Origin: Schistocerca nitens
Taxonomy: Eukaryota; Arthropoda; Insecta; Orthoptera; Acrididae
DNA: 64,000 nt
NCBI RefSeq assembly: GCF_023898315.1
Contig: NC_064623.1
Span: 17,063,140 to 17,127,139, forward strand
Direction: 5' to 3'
Positions 9,932-20,030 of the stretch are shown in pieces. The translations under genes and the position numbers were made by a program. Below the pieces are notes generated by a model. The model did not search any database, was not told where the DNA came from, and saw nothing but the letters and a program-made list of their open reading frames with translations. Numbering within the stretch: the stretch's first letter is position 1; every line of letters starts with the position of its first letter.

Positions 9932-11492
9932 GTTGTGAAATGTCAAAACTATTTCTCCATTCACCGAGAAAACTATTATGTCGTCCCCCGATCCCAAACC
10001 CGCCAGTTCAGATCCTGGGTACACTCTTTCAGGTCACCCAGTTGCAAAGAGTCTTACACAGTTTCTTAGGCATTAATATTGGTTGATTTAGCCGCCAAGT
10101 TGAGATGTGATGGGGTGATTCAGTGTACCTCACATCCAGTTTGTACTTATGTAGCCCTGTGGCATGGCTGTCGCGATCTTGGAAGAATGGAGTGACAACA
10201 ACATACTCGTCATTAAGATGTAAAAGAAAGGACAGCACTGCATGACTGAGAATGTTGACATAAGCAACTCAATGTTTATGGTAACCTGAATGAATGGGCA
10301 TCAGTCATGGCATGGAAAATACACCCAGAACGTCACAAAACTATCCCTGCTTCAATTACAGCCTCCATACATTTTGGGTTAAGCACATTACGGGTTCGTT
10401 GGTGCAGTCACCACCTTGTATCATTTGATATATCGCGAAATTGAGCAGTGTCGGACCACACTGTACTCCGCCAGTCAGCCATAGTGCAGTCGTCATCCCA
10501 GGTTGGAGTAGTGTGCCACTGAGTAAAAGCACACTCAATAACAATGTGGCATGCTGTCAGGGTAAAACAGCAGTAACTGACTGACATGTTATTTAATGTC
10601 ATTCTTACATACGGAGTGTACTGGTAATGTTCACTGTCCTATAATGTCTGAAATGCAATGAGTTATTGTACACTGTCAAAGAATATACGAAGTTTGTTAC
10701 AGGAGAATTGCTTCGTATTCATTTTAAGAAAAAGTTGATTTTTATCAAAGAATTTCGATTCCAGAATAAGGAAGACTGTATTGATGACAAAGTCCACTAT
10801 AATTATATTCTCATGGTTTGAAGATAATTTAATTTCAGTTGCAGGTGTTCAGATTTATAAAAAGTCTGCAAGCTCAAATCTGAACATGCATAATTTCTAA
10901 AAGGGGAACATTGCAAACTGCACATCTTAAATGGGTAGACAACATGGAAACTGCACCCTAGCTGACTGGAGGATGTAGTGTCATCCGACAAGTAATAACT
11001 TCACATTCTTTCAAATAATACAGTGTGTCGATTCCACCTTTGGCCCAATGAGACCTTTAAATTAAGGCATGTGTAGGTTGTGGTTCAAGCCAGCGTGGTT
11101 TCATGATGTTTTGGGTATGTTCATACCAGGACTGAGGCCCACTCTTTCAGGTTACCTGGGTGTTTATTTCAACAGTCTCGTCACCAAGTGCTGCCCTTTC
11201 TTTTACATTTTAATCGTATGTGGTTGACTCTCACTTCCTATAGTATGACAGCAGCCATCTTCAGAGGAATATGTGCATGTACCTACCTGGTTTGAGGAAC
11301 ACTGAACCACACTATCACATCTCGACTTGCACGCTAAATCACTCAATCTTAATATTTAAGAAACTGCGTGGGATTATTTGCAACTGGCTGACTTGGAAGA
11401 GTGTACCCAGGATTTGAGCTGGTGGGGTGGGGATCAGGGATGACACAATAATTTTCTCATTGAATGGAGAAATAGTTTTGACACCTCACAAC
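9932..11492. repeat. Long imperfect inverted repeat, about 380-bp arms
   Basis: The left arm (9932 to about 10325) reappears in reverse complement as the right arm (about 11125 to 11492). Landmarks shared by both are GAAATAGTTTTGACA, GAGTGTACCCAGGAT, TTTGCAACTG, TCACATCTCAACTTG (right arm TCACATCTCGACTTG), CCTTTCTTTTACAT and TCAGGTTACC. Arms look roughly 70-75 per cent alike. The centre (about 800 bp) has no coding frame. No target duplication is evident. It could be an old foldback transposon or an inverted duplication of an unknown repeat. Confidence 0.7.
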
Positions 11493-12222
11493 AGGATTCA
11501 ATTTTGCTTTCTGAAGATCTCTTTCCTCAGAGGAGGAGAGCAGATGACCTCCCACCCTTCTTGTGCATGGCCATGCTGAGCAAGCCACCAAACATTTCTG
11601 GAACTGTTTAAAACTCTCTTTGCTAGCGTCAAGGGTGTACCCAGCTAGGGAAATTGTAATGTTACTAACTTGGTTGTTTATTCAATTTAATTTATTTGTT
11701 GCACATTTAGCACGACCAGTTTAGGGCCTTAAGGCCGTCTCTTACATCTGACCAAGAACAATGCATACCAAAGATTTCACAATATGTTCATCATAATAAT
11801 AGTCATAATAATATTAACAATGATAATAGTAATAGTTAAAACTAACAATAATAATAACAATAATAATGATAATAATAATAATAATAATGAATGGCATATG
11901 AAATTATATGAATCATTTTAGTACATTTGAATCTATGATTAGAGTTATCAGGGGTGAAAAGGATATAGATGAAGGAGAATATTGAAATGACAGTAACAGT
12001 AGAAGATAGGAAACAATAAAATACAAACATAGAATTCTGCTGACAAGAGAGGGAGTGGAGAGGGGGTGGGAGAGTTGTGGGGTAAAGGGAATTTTCGAGA
12101 CTAAGCTGAGGATCTGAGTACATTATAGACGGCTATTGTGGTAGAAGGTGGACCATTAGCTGTCTTTTGAAGATTGGAAGGGATTTGTTCCTCTGATATT
12201 TTGTGGAAGATAGTTCCAGAGT

Positions 12223-12439
12223 GCCCGCATCTCGTGGTCGTGCGGTAGCGTTCTCGCTTCCCACGCCCGGGTTCCCGGGTTCGATTCCCAGCGGGGTCAG
12301 GGATTTTCTCTGCCTCGTGATGGTTGGGTGTTGTGTGCTGTCCTTAGGTTAGTTAGGTTTAAGTAGTTCTAAGTTCTAGGGGACATGACCACAGCAGTTG
12401 AGTCCCATAGTGCTCAGAGCCATTTGAACCATTTGAACC
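12223..12439 (+). repeat. SINE with a different tRNA-like head and a family-1 tail
   Basis: The head (GCCCGCATCTCGTGGTCGTG, later GGGTTCGATTCCCAGC as B box) differs from the other family-1 copies. From TGTCCTTAGGTTAGTTAGG onward the body and the CATTTGAACC tail match family 1 almost exactly. The target duplication ATAGTTCCAGAGT lies at 12210-12222 and 12440-12452. It is thus a family-1 body joined to another tRNA-type head, a chimeric SINE subfamily. Confidence 0.85.
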
Positions 12440-12449
12440 ATAGTTCCAG

Positions 12450-14520
12450 AGTCAGGTTGCTGATATGGACAATGATTTAGAGAAGATGGCAGCATTATGT
12501 ACTGATACAGAGAGGATTTTACTGTGTTGAGAGCAGGTGTTTCTGTTGTGCTGTTCAGATAGTAGTATAAAATTTGACGATAAATATGAGAGAGTGCAGT
12601 GATTGAGAAGACGACAGACCAAGCATGGAGTATGATAGCCTCTAAGCTTATTGGCACGAGGCCATGATAATTGTTTGTAGGCAGGAGTGACATGGTCAAG
12701 AAGCAAATGTCACAAACGTACTGTGCACAAGCAATCAGTGCCAGTTCCAACATGCGTGTGTTTTCATATGAAAGTTCTTGGAGAATAGAATCACCACAGT
12801 CAAATATATGGAGTATAAGTACTCTAAAAGCTTATTTTTAAGGTCGGAAACACTTTTTTATATTTCTGTAGTGAGTGAAGTGATGCTGACGCCTACTTAC
12901 AGACAGCAATCGTATGTTCAGTCCAGTCAAGGTGATGGTCCAGAATTATTCCCAAGTTCTTTACGGAAGAAGAAGAGGCTATTTCTGTGCCGTTTAGGAC
13001 TAATGGTGGAAGAGATTCTCTGTATTTAGGGGCAATGAGTCTTTTATGAACGACTAAAATTGCTTGTCTTAGGCGGGTTAAGTTTCAAGCCTAATTTCTG
13101 CGCCCAGTCTGACAATGCAAGCAAATCAGGCTCCACATGCTGGATGGCTGTGCACCAGTTTGTTGTGTTTACACTTAGATATAGCTGTAGATCGTCAGCA
13201 CATACGTGATATTTGCACTGGGAGGGTACAGTCGAGATGTAGTTAACATATAATGGGAATAGTAGTGGGCCCAATACTGATTCTTGAGGGGCTCCTGATA
13301 CTACATTGCTCCATTGTGACCTTTTTGTTTCAAACCATTACACATTGCTGGTGCGATGTAAGGTATAAGTGGAACCATTCTATAGCTCTTGAACAAAAGT
13401 TCAGGCTTTTGAGTTTAGCATGTAAAACGTCAAAATCCACAGTGTCAAATATTTTGCTTGGATCTAAAAAGCACATAATAGTCGCCTGCTGTTTGTTCAT
13501 GGCTTATTTTAAATCGTCAGTCATTTTTATAAGATCAGTCGTCATGCTGCGATTTTGTCAGAACCAGACTGGTATTCATCTGAAAAGGCTATGTGATTTT
13601 AAATAATTAGTGAGAAAAAACCTGCTCACCGAGCAGCGGCAGAACACACACATAAAAATGGTTGTAGTTAAGCAAACATTTGGAGCCAGTGGCGCCATCT
13701 ACCAGCAGAAGGGCTGAAGGGGAAGGAAGAGGGGTGAAGTAAAAGGACTGGAGATGTCTAGGAAAAGGGGTAGATTTCGAAAAAGTTACCTTTTCATCCT
13801 GTCACCTTCTCATCCCACCCGGTGAGTCTCCCTTGACTCGTGGTTCTGGGTGATTTTTCCGAAATCTACCCCTTTTCCTAGACCTCTCCAGTCCTTTTCC
13901 TACACCCCTCGTCCTTCCCCTTCAACGTTTCTGCTGGAAGAAGAAGCCACCGGCTCCAAAAGCTTGCATAATCTAACCCTTCTTATGTGTGTGCTCTGCC
14001 GTTGCTTTTGAGTAGATTTTTTATCTATTGAGTTCCATTACTTTGTCAAAAATTGATTGTTTTCGTTGTTATAAATAATTAGTATGCCGTCCATGGCATA
14101 TACTATTCTAAAGCCTTGGATAGTGCTGGTAAAATGCAAATAGGTCTGTAGTCAGAGGGTTCTTTGGCAAATTCCTTCTTTGGCAGTAGTTTTATGAGTC
14201 CCTGCTTCCAGTCTGATGGGAAGGTGCAAGAGGTTAAAGAACTGTTAAAAATGTCCGTTACTATGGGGAGCAGTGGATCGATGAGAAAACCTATCATTTG
14301 CACTGTAATGTTATCATATCCTGCAGCTGCAGAACGAATTTGGGCAGTTGACTACATGACCGTGTTAGGGCTTACAGTCTGCAGAGAAAATTTATTGTAT
14401 CCACTAACCACTGAGGCATTAAGGGAATCGATAGCCTGTGCTGCTGTGTGTTGGTCGAGTACAGATGTCGGCTTTGCAAAATACTCATTTAAGTCTTAAA
14501 TAGGAAGTAGAGATTCAGTA
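12450..14520 (-). pseudogene. LINE reverse transcriptase remnant
   Basis: Fingers: PLLPIVTDIFNSSL, then PSDWKQGLIKLLPKKE and DYRPICILPALSKALE (14103-14303). Past the hairpin insertion: QSGF-like and RSMTTDLIK, then FLDPSKIFDTVDFDVL near 13440-13500 (the palm A block). Then GPLLFPLYVNYIS and ADDLQLYLS (13044-13274, first base of the YADD box altered to give CADD). Thumb and C-terminal pieces continue to 12450 (LGLKLNPPKT, NLGIILD-like). Several stops and shifts break it. The protein would copy the element RNA at a nicked target. Confidence 0.75.
13612..14071. mobile_element. Hairpin (foldback) element with hammerhead-like arms
   Basis: Target duplication TAAATAATTAGT at 13600-13611 and 14072-14083, splitting a LINE reverse transcriptase. 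The two halves are imperfect reverse complements: the outer parts share CAGCGGCAGAACACACACATAA (as CTTATGTGTGTGCTCTGCCG on the other side), the inner parts share TTTTCCTAGA and GGTAGATTTCG. The right arm holds a hammerhead-like core in plus sense (CTGCTGGAAG ... GCC/GGC stem ... CAAAAGCTTGC), a decayed form of CTGATGA ... GAAA. No protein is encoded. The 37047-37160 stretch is a related half copy. Confidence 0.65.
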
Positions 14521-14787
14521 GCAGATTTGGGTTTGCCCATTCCTAGGCCTCATAGATTTTTCCACAGTGTGGCAGGTCTGTGAAAGTCCTCACTTAGTGA
14601 GTGGGCATGCTTGAGTTTTGCGTTCCTGACAGATGGACTTATTCAGTTGCGTAGCTGCTTGTATGTGATGTTGACTTAGTCCTGAAGCCTCTTGCTGGAA
14701 ACTGCTTGATTTGCAACGAAACTGAACAATAAAAGATGCAACACCAGGTAATTTAAAGTTGACTTATTGACATTTGCACACACACAT

Positions 14788-14980
14788 GCCCGCCGGAGTG
14801 GCCGAGCGGTTCTGGGCGCTACAGTCTGGAACTGCGCGACCGCTACGGTCGCAGGTTCGAATCCTGCCTCGGGCATGGATGTGTGTGATTTCCTTAGGTT
14901 AGTTAGGTTTAAGTAGTTCTAAGTTCTAGGGGACTGATGACCTCAGAAGTTAAGTCCCATGGTGCTCAGAGCCATTTGAA

Positions 14981-14982
<2 letters not shown>
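14788..14982 (+). repeat. tRNA-derived SINE (family 1)
   Basis: A box GTGGCCGAGCGGTTCTGGG, B box GGTTCGAATCCTGCC, then the usual body and a GAGCCATTTGAACCA end. It is flanked on both sides by CACACACA (14778-14786 and from 14982), so it landed at the edge of a CA repeat. Confidence 0.9.

Positions 14983-15028
<46 letters not shown>
14982..15028. repeat. (CA)n microsatellite
   Basis: About 23 CA units in a near-perfect run between the SINE and the terminal-inverted-repeat element. Its mirror image, (GT)n, borders the other end of that element at 15720. Confidence 0.95.
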
Positions 15029-15031
<3 letters not shown>

Positions 15032-15717
15032 GCGCTTCAGAATTACACCAATGAACTTCAAGGAGCTGTAAAAGGTGTCTTGAGGAAAAAAATGAGGATA
15101 GGAGTCCATGTCCAGAAATGTCATCCAGTGATGTACAGAACATCGAAGTAATTGGCACTGACACGTGTGTATCTCTGCTACAGCAAGCTTTTTTCTTCGC
15201 TTTCCATATGTTGGGAGGAGGTTTTATGGTCCACAAGAAGGAAACTTGGGCTGAGAGTGTGTGCCATGAGAGTTATGAGCACTTGTTCAATAGAGAAAAC
15301 ATGTTTCACAGTAATGAAGATGAACAAGTGTTCACAGCTCATTGTTCAATGGACATTTCTTTCTTTTTTCAGTCCTTACTACTACCTCTGAAAGTTGCCT
15401 ACTCTACAATCTTAACAACAACAGTACCAGTACATGTACTCCACTGTCAGAGATAATAGTTGGTTTTTTGCTTATAAGTTTCAACTTGTTCATTTCCAGA
15501 CCAGCATCCCTTACCTCAGAATGACGTATTTAGCCTTCCTTCTCCACTATCCATAAAGTATATAATATTACTATGGAATCACCCTACATGTACATACATA
15601 CACAGCAGATCTGTAGCATTGTTGGATGATGTTGCTGGACATGGGTTTCTATCTCATTTTGTTCCTGAGGACACGTTGCACATCCTGTCAAAGTCTGTTG
15701 GTGCAATTTTGAAACAT

Positions 15718-15721
<4 letters not shown>
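15028..15721. mobile_element. MITE-like element with about 110-bp terminal inverted repeats
   Basis: The left end (CAGGGCGCTTCAGAATTACA) matches the reverse complement of the right end (CAGGATGTTTCAAAATTGCA). Similarity continues for about 110 bp (GTGTCTTGAGGA against GTGTCCTCAGGA; CCATGTCCAGAAATGTCATC against CCATGTCCAGCAACATCATC). The interior has short frames (longest 112 codons at 15118-15456) with no transposase motif. The ends start CAGG and contain TTCAAAAT-like sequence, as in the mariner-like element at 4982, so it is probably a non-autonomous Tc1/mariner derivative. CA/GT repeats abut both ends. Confidence 0.65.

Positions 15722-15770
<49 letters not shown>
15720..15770. repeat. (GT)n microsatellite
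   Basis: About 25 GT units, the inverted counterpart of the CA tract at 14982-15028 on the other side of the MITE-like element. Confidence 0.95.
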
Positions 15771-15771
<1 letters not shown>

Positions 15772-16195
15772 TGTGTTATCTAAAGGGAAAAATTTCATGA
15801 AATGAACTTGCATCTTACACAACCAAACACACAGATTGATCAGACAGGTACCAATTTCATGAAATATAAAACATCTACAGGATACCAACTAGAAGAAAAT
15901 GAAGGAATACCAGGCAAAATTAACTCATTCATGTGAGACATTATGTTAACATCATCGTGTAAACTCCCACAGTGTTTGTACCAGATGGTGTCCGTATGTG
16001 TGGCTGCCAAATGTCATCTCCACAATGGGATTCTGACTCCTATAGATGATTGAAATGTCCCTGCCATTGACAACCCACACCTAGGGATTTCCATAAAATG
16101 AAGTTTCGTGTTGTGGTTTAACTTCTGTTTAGCACATCAAACCAATCATTCCTATGGGGGTGCTGCTACAATGAATCACAACTTGATACCATAAA
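15771..16195. other. Unassigned sequence
   Basis: Nothing supportable. It lies just beyond the 3' end of the minus-strand LINE and may include its decayed 3' untranslated region. Confidence 0.4.
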
Positions 16196-16890
16196 TTATT
16201 TATTCTCAAAAAACCTGTAGAACGCAAAAAATTGTACAGATATGAAATACACAATATTGGACTCTACCCCACATGTAATTTCGAGACTGGTAGAACATAT
16301 GTTTGACTTAAGACCACGTCCCCTCATTATTAGATGGATGCAAAATTGGATGAAACTGGTTAGTGGTGAGGAGCAGAAGACATTCACCCTGACTGGCACT
16401 TTCAGAAAAAGTTCAATCAAATTTACTAGTATTCTGTACAACTTAGCTTTGAAGATATTGACAGGTAACTCTTTTAAATCTATGCTTAACTTATTGTACA
16501 ACTTAAGTCCAAGAACTAAATATGAATTCTGTGACTTGGATAGTCTTTGATATGGTACCTCTAAACATGATTTGTTCCTGGTGTTATGGCTATGTACATC
16601 CCTTCTTAGTGATATATTTGAAATATTGGCCCTAACATACAATAGAACATTATAGATGTACAAGTTTACTACTGACAGGCATTGCAATTTAACAAACAAG
16701 GATTTACAGTGTTCTAACTTATCTGATTCGGTTAGTATTCGTACTATTTTTTTTTGTAGTAGTAGAATGCCCTTTACGTGACTGCTATTGCCCCACAATA
16801 AGATTCCATATGATATAATACTTTGAAAGAAAGCAAAATATGCTGATCTTATATAACTATTAGGGACATGTCTTTTTAAGTTTCTAATTA
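16196..16890 (-). pseudogene. LINE reverse transcriptase, C-terminal part
   Basis: The frame begins in the inserted hairpin element (its first few residues, MFLDI, are not LINE) and then reads RNLKRHVPNSYIRSAYF, FQSIISYGILLWGNS, then QKKIVRILTESDKLEHCKSL, the typical post-thumb segment of CR1/Jockey-type LINEs. A later LGLKLYNKLSIDLKELP matches the usual C-terminal LYNKLP block. It belongs to the same copy as the 17640-18485 reverse transcriptase on the far side of the insertion. Confidence 0.8.
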
Positions 16891-17403
16891 TATCTAAAAA
16901 CACAGATGATGTGACTTACTGAACGAAAGTGCTGGCAGGTTGATAGACACACAAACAAACACAAACATACACATGAAATTCAAGCTTTCGCAATAAACTG
17001 TTGCCTCATCAGGAAAGAGGGAAGGAGAGGGAAAGACGAAAGGATGTGGGTTTTACACTCGCACACACACACATATCCATCCGCACATACACATATGTGC
17101 AGATGGATATGTGTGTGTGTGCGAGTGTATACCCCTTCTTTCCCCCTAAGTTAAGTCTTTCCGCTCCCGGGATTGGAATGACTCCTTACCCTCTCCCTTA
17201 AAACCCACATCCTTTCATCTTTCCCTCTCCTTCCCTCTTTCCTGATGAGGCAACAGTTTATTGCGAAAGCTTGAATTTCATGTGTATGTTTGTGTTTGTT
17301 TGTGTGTCTATCGACCTGCCAGCATTTTTGTTCGGTAAGTCACATCATCTGTGTTTTTAGATATATTTTTCCCACGTGGAATGTTTCCCTCTATTATATT
17401 CAT
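16891..17403. mobile_element. Hairpin element with hammerhead-like arms (full copy)
   Basis: Arms of about 145 bp (16911-17054 and 17190-17345) are near-perfect reverse complements, and an inner hairpin (17055-17128) has CA/GT-rich arms around CACATATGTG. The right arm in plus sense carries CTGATGA at 17242-17248, a stem GCAA/TTGC and GAAA at 17264-17267, then GCTTGAATTTC; the left arm carries the same on the minus strand (16981-17013). These are the cores of a hammerhead ribozyme, with only about three clean stem I pairs. The 13-bp target duplication is LINE- or PLE-like. It ends in ATTATATTCAT, as does the copy at 62010-62349. No coding capacity. Confidence 0.75.
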
Positions 17404-17639
17404 AAGTTTCTAATTAAATAGATAACTCTTGAGAGTCTGTCAGATAAATGTCAACTTGTTGTCTACTATAACACCTAAAAATTTTATACTTTCTAAGTCA
17501 TGATTCTCACTTAAGCTAAAGGAAAGTGCCTGGGTCTTACTTTCATTTAGTAGAAAACCATTCGTTCTAAACCATAATGAACTCTGAGCAAGGGTATCTT
17601 TAACTATATTTTTAGTGTGTTTAAATCTGAGCTTTTATT

Positions 17640-18485
17640 TTAAAAAGTTGTGTCATTGGCATACATTACTGTGTGAGAGTTTACAAAAGATGGCAGGTCA
17701 TTAATCATAAGTATAAACAATAGAGGTCCAAGTACTGAGCCCTGTGGCATGCCAGACCTAACATTAATCAGATCTGTCTTCTCCCTGTTATTGCATACAA
17801 CTTGTTGGCGGTTCTCAGGGAAGGATTTAATCATATTTATGCTGCTATTAGCAAAACCATGAAAGGATAGCTTATTCAGTAAAGTATCATTGTCCACACA
17901 GTCAAACGCTCTGCTCAGATCACAAAATGTAGCCTGAGAAAATCCCCTAGCCTCAAACACATCCAGAACAAATTTTACAAGAGAATCCATAGTATCTGTT
18001 GTGGTTTTACCTTTCATGAATCCATATTGTTTGTCACTTATTAAGTTTAAGTTATTTAAATACGTGCTAACTTGATTATACATAATTGTTTCAAGAATTT
18101 TTGAGGAAACAGGAGTTAACGATATTGGTCTGTAACTAGCAGGACAGTTCTTATCACCTTTCTTATATACTGGGACCACTCTAGATATTTTTAGTACATC
18201 AGGAAACTTGTTTTCAGCTAGACATTTATTTACACAGTAGGTTAAGGGATCAATTATGCAGTCAATAATATCTTTCAATAAGTTACATGATAAATCATAG
18301 TAATCAACGCTATCTGAGGCTTTGAAATTTTTAACTATTTTCAGAATTGTATTGGTACACACCTCTGTGTAGTTGAAAAAGCTCTGGCGGTGCCTTTCAA
18401 AATAGTTATCGATGAAGTTAAGGGCATTTTCTGGAGGTTTGTCTATTGAGCTGCATATTTCTTCCATAGAATTTATTGAATTCAT
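17640..18485 (-). pseudogene. LINE reverse transcriptase, fingers and palm
   Basis: A 281-codon open frame. In order: linker; FKASDSVDYYDLSCNLLK; FPDVLKISRVVPVYKKGDK; ASYRPISLTPVSSKILE; the palm A block FCDLSRAFDCVD near residues 188-199; MPQGSVLGPLLFIL near 249-262; and YANDTTF at the end. The catalytic YADD box has its first Asp changed to Asn, which should abolish polymerisation. A stop follows at once. The overlapping frame 18418-18726 holds the upstream linker (KKLYNTALIEKSRNKCKKAW), so a frameshift lies near 18440. Confidence 0.85.
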
Positions 18486-18785
18486 TTGGGGCTATGGCAA
18501 TAACGTCTTTTCCTTTAGAGTATGCCACAGAGTTAATTATACTCCAGGCTTTTTTGCATTTATTTCTAGACTTTTCAATGAGGGCTGTATTGTATAGCTT
18601 CTTAGCATCATTAATAGCCTGTCTATGATTACACTTAGCTCTGGAATATAATTCTTTATGTAGTTCGGATTTGCTGTTCTTGTACATACCAGAATAGAGA
18701 ATAACAGTGTTTTTCATTTGCCCCAACTGTGGAGTATACCATTCCCTGTTTTTCCTTCTCTTATAACAACTACTATCCTTAAGTG

Positions 18786-20030
18786 GACAAGCGAATATAA
18801 CTCAACACATTTACTGTGAGTGCTTCCCTGCCCACTGAACCGGAGTGCACGCATCACCTACTGGCGTATGGACGCAGTCGTGCTGCTCCAGTGATCCGCT
18901 CACTGAGGTACTGGCCTCTGTGCAAATGATGTATGTGACACATGTGAAGTTCTCTGCCTACACAGTGGACACAATACGCTGTCAACAAACTCCTAGGGCT
19001 GAAATTACCTCAGTACAAGACAAAACAGGTATATGATCCTTGTGGCAAGGGGTTGGCAGTGGGAGTGGCATACGGATGGACTACAATTCTTGCCACAACA
19101 AGTGTATCCCTGTGGAAGAGCCAACTGCAAGACCTGCCCAATCCACCCACCCAGCACTTCCTATTCCAGACCTGTCACAAGTTTATCCTACACCATCAGG
19201 AACAGTCACACCTGTGAAAGCAGCAGTGCCATTTACCAGCTCTGCTACAATCATTGCACAGCTTTTTATATAGGTACGACTACCAACCAGCTGTCCACCA
19301 GGATGAACAGCCACCGCCAAAGTGTGGCCGAGAGCAGAGTAGACTGACCGGTGGCACGACATGCCGCTGAACACCACGTACTGGATTTCAATGGCTGCTT
19401 CACTGCTTGAGCTATCTGGATCCTTCCCCCACCACCAGCTTTTCTGAACTGCAGAGATTGGATTCATCCTTACAAAACATTCTCCACTCCTGTAATTATC
19501 TTGGCCTCAATCTACAGTAACATACTGTTCCCACACACTCCACCCAACACTTTCCGTGCCCTCTGTCCTAATATCTCCTCCCCATTCTCATCTCCCACCC
19601 TGTTTATTTGCCACCCTCTGCCATTGCATGCATCCATCTTTCCCTGCTCCTCTCCTTTCTTGCTTCTCTTTTCCCCACCTCCCTGCCCCACAACCTCCTG
19701 ACACTGCACCTGTTGGCATTCTAGTCCCTGCACATTCCACCAGGCAGCATTTGTCTCTCTCCCCATCCGTATCCCCTCCCTGCCTCCTCCAGATTATTGA
19801 TTGTATCCGATGTGGTAGTTGTATTCTGGCACGAGATGCTGGAGTTGGCAGTCGTGTGTGTATGGGGTGTGCTTGCTTGTCCGTGTGAATGGTGTGTGTT
19901 TCTCTTTTTCTGATGAAGGCTGTGGTCAAAGGCTATGTAAATGTCTTTTAATTGTGCCTGCCTACAACTTAATGTGTCTTCATTATGGTAAGTAGCAATA
20001 TATCTTTTTCTACTTTGTTGATCTAATGCA
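18786..20030 (+). mobile_element. Penelope-like element fragment, plus strand
   Basis: It contains a GIY-YIG endonuclease with a cysteine-rich linker (19033-19461). It ends near 19907-20030 with a stretch (CTGATGAAGGCTGTGG, then AAAGGC, then AAGTAGCAAT) that looks like a decayed hammerhead followed by the element's 3' end. No reverse transcriptase is seen upstream. The left border abuts the 5' end of the minus-strand LINE. I cannot find a target duplication. Confidence 0.65.
19033..19461 (+). pseudogene. GIY-YIG endonuclease of a Neptune-like PLE
   Basis: From about residue 33: CGRANCKTCPIH (a zinc-binding-like Cys cluster before the nuclease, known in some PLE groups), NSHTCESSSAIYQLCYNHC, AFYIGTTTNQLSTRMNSHR (the YIG core with Arg). 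After a stop at 19345 the same frame continues PVARHAAEHH and FNGCF, typical of the next block, with a further stop. The Tyr-Ile-Gly and the Arg of the core are kept. Distinct from the PLE at 7349, so two PLE lineages are present. Confidence 0.7.

Larger units (their letters stand above)
11655..14700 (-). mobile_element. LINE, minus strand, split by a hairpin element and a SINE
   Basis: Reverse-transcriptase blocks occur in the right order from 14600 down to 12450, followed by a long 3' region with a low-complexity AAT-rich stretch (11793-11890) and an end near 11655. No endonuclease is seen, so the copy is 5' truncated. A hairpin element occupies 13612-14071 and a SINE 12223-12439, both with clear target duplications. 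The LINE belongs to the broad CR1/Jockey assemblage; I cannot fix the clade by eye. Confidence 0.75.
16196..18785 (-). mobile_element. LINE, minus strand, split by a hairpin element
   Basis: A 5'-truncated LINE whose coding region starts near 18785 with the linker between endonuclease and reverse transcriptase, continues through the reverse transcriptase and ends with the C-terminal domain near 16250. The insertion 16891-17403, flanked by the 13-bp duplication AAGTTTCTAATTA (16878-16890 and 17404-17416), falls inside the C-terminal part. Frames are long, so this copy is younger than the one at 11.7-14.7 kb. Confidence 0.85.

Noticed and set aside
11655-11765. Hammerhead-like end in the minus-strand LINE (GGCCTTAAGGCC stem near AAACTGGTCGTGC)
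   Set aside because: Only the stem and part of the second core are visible; CTGATGA is not, so the ribozyme call is too weak to list.
14943-15236. Minus-strand frame with a Cys-Val run
   Set aside because: It crosses the SINE end and the CA repeat and has no conserved residues.
16860-16903. N-terminal start of the 235-codon frame at 16196-16903
   Set aside because: The first residues come from the hairpin insertion; the LINE reading only begins at 16890.
19501-19929. Overlapping long frames on both strands
   Set aside because: The CT-rich composition lacks stops on either strand; only the GIY-YIG reading just upstream has support.
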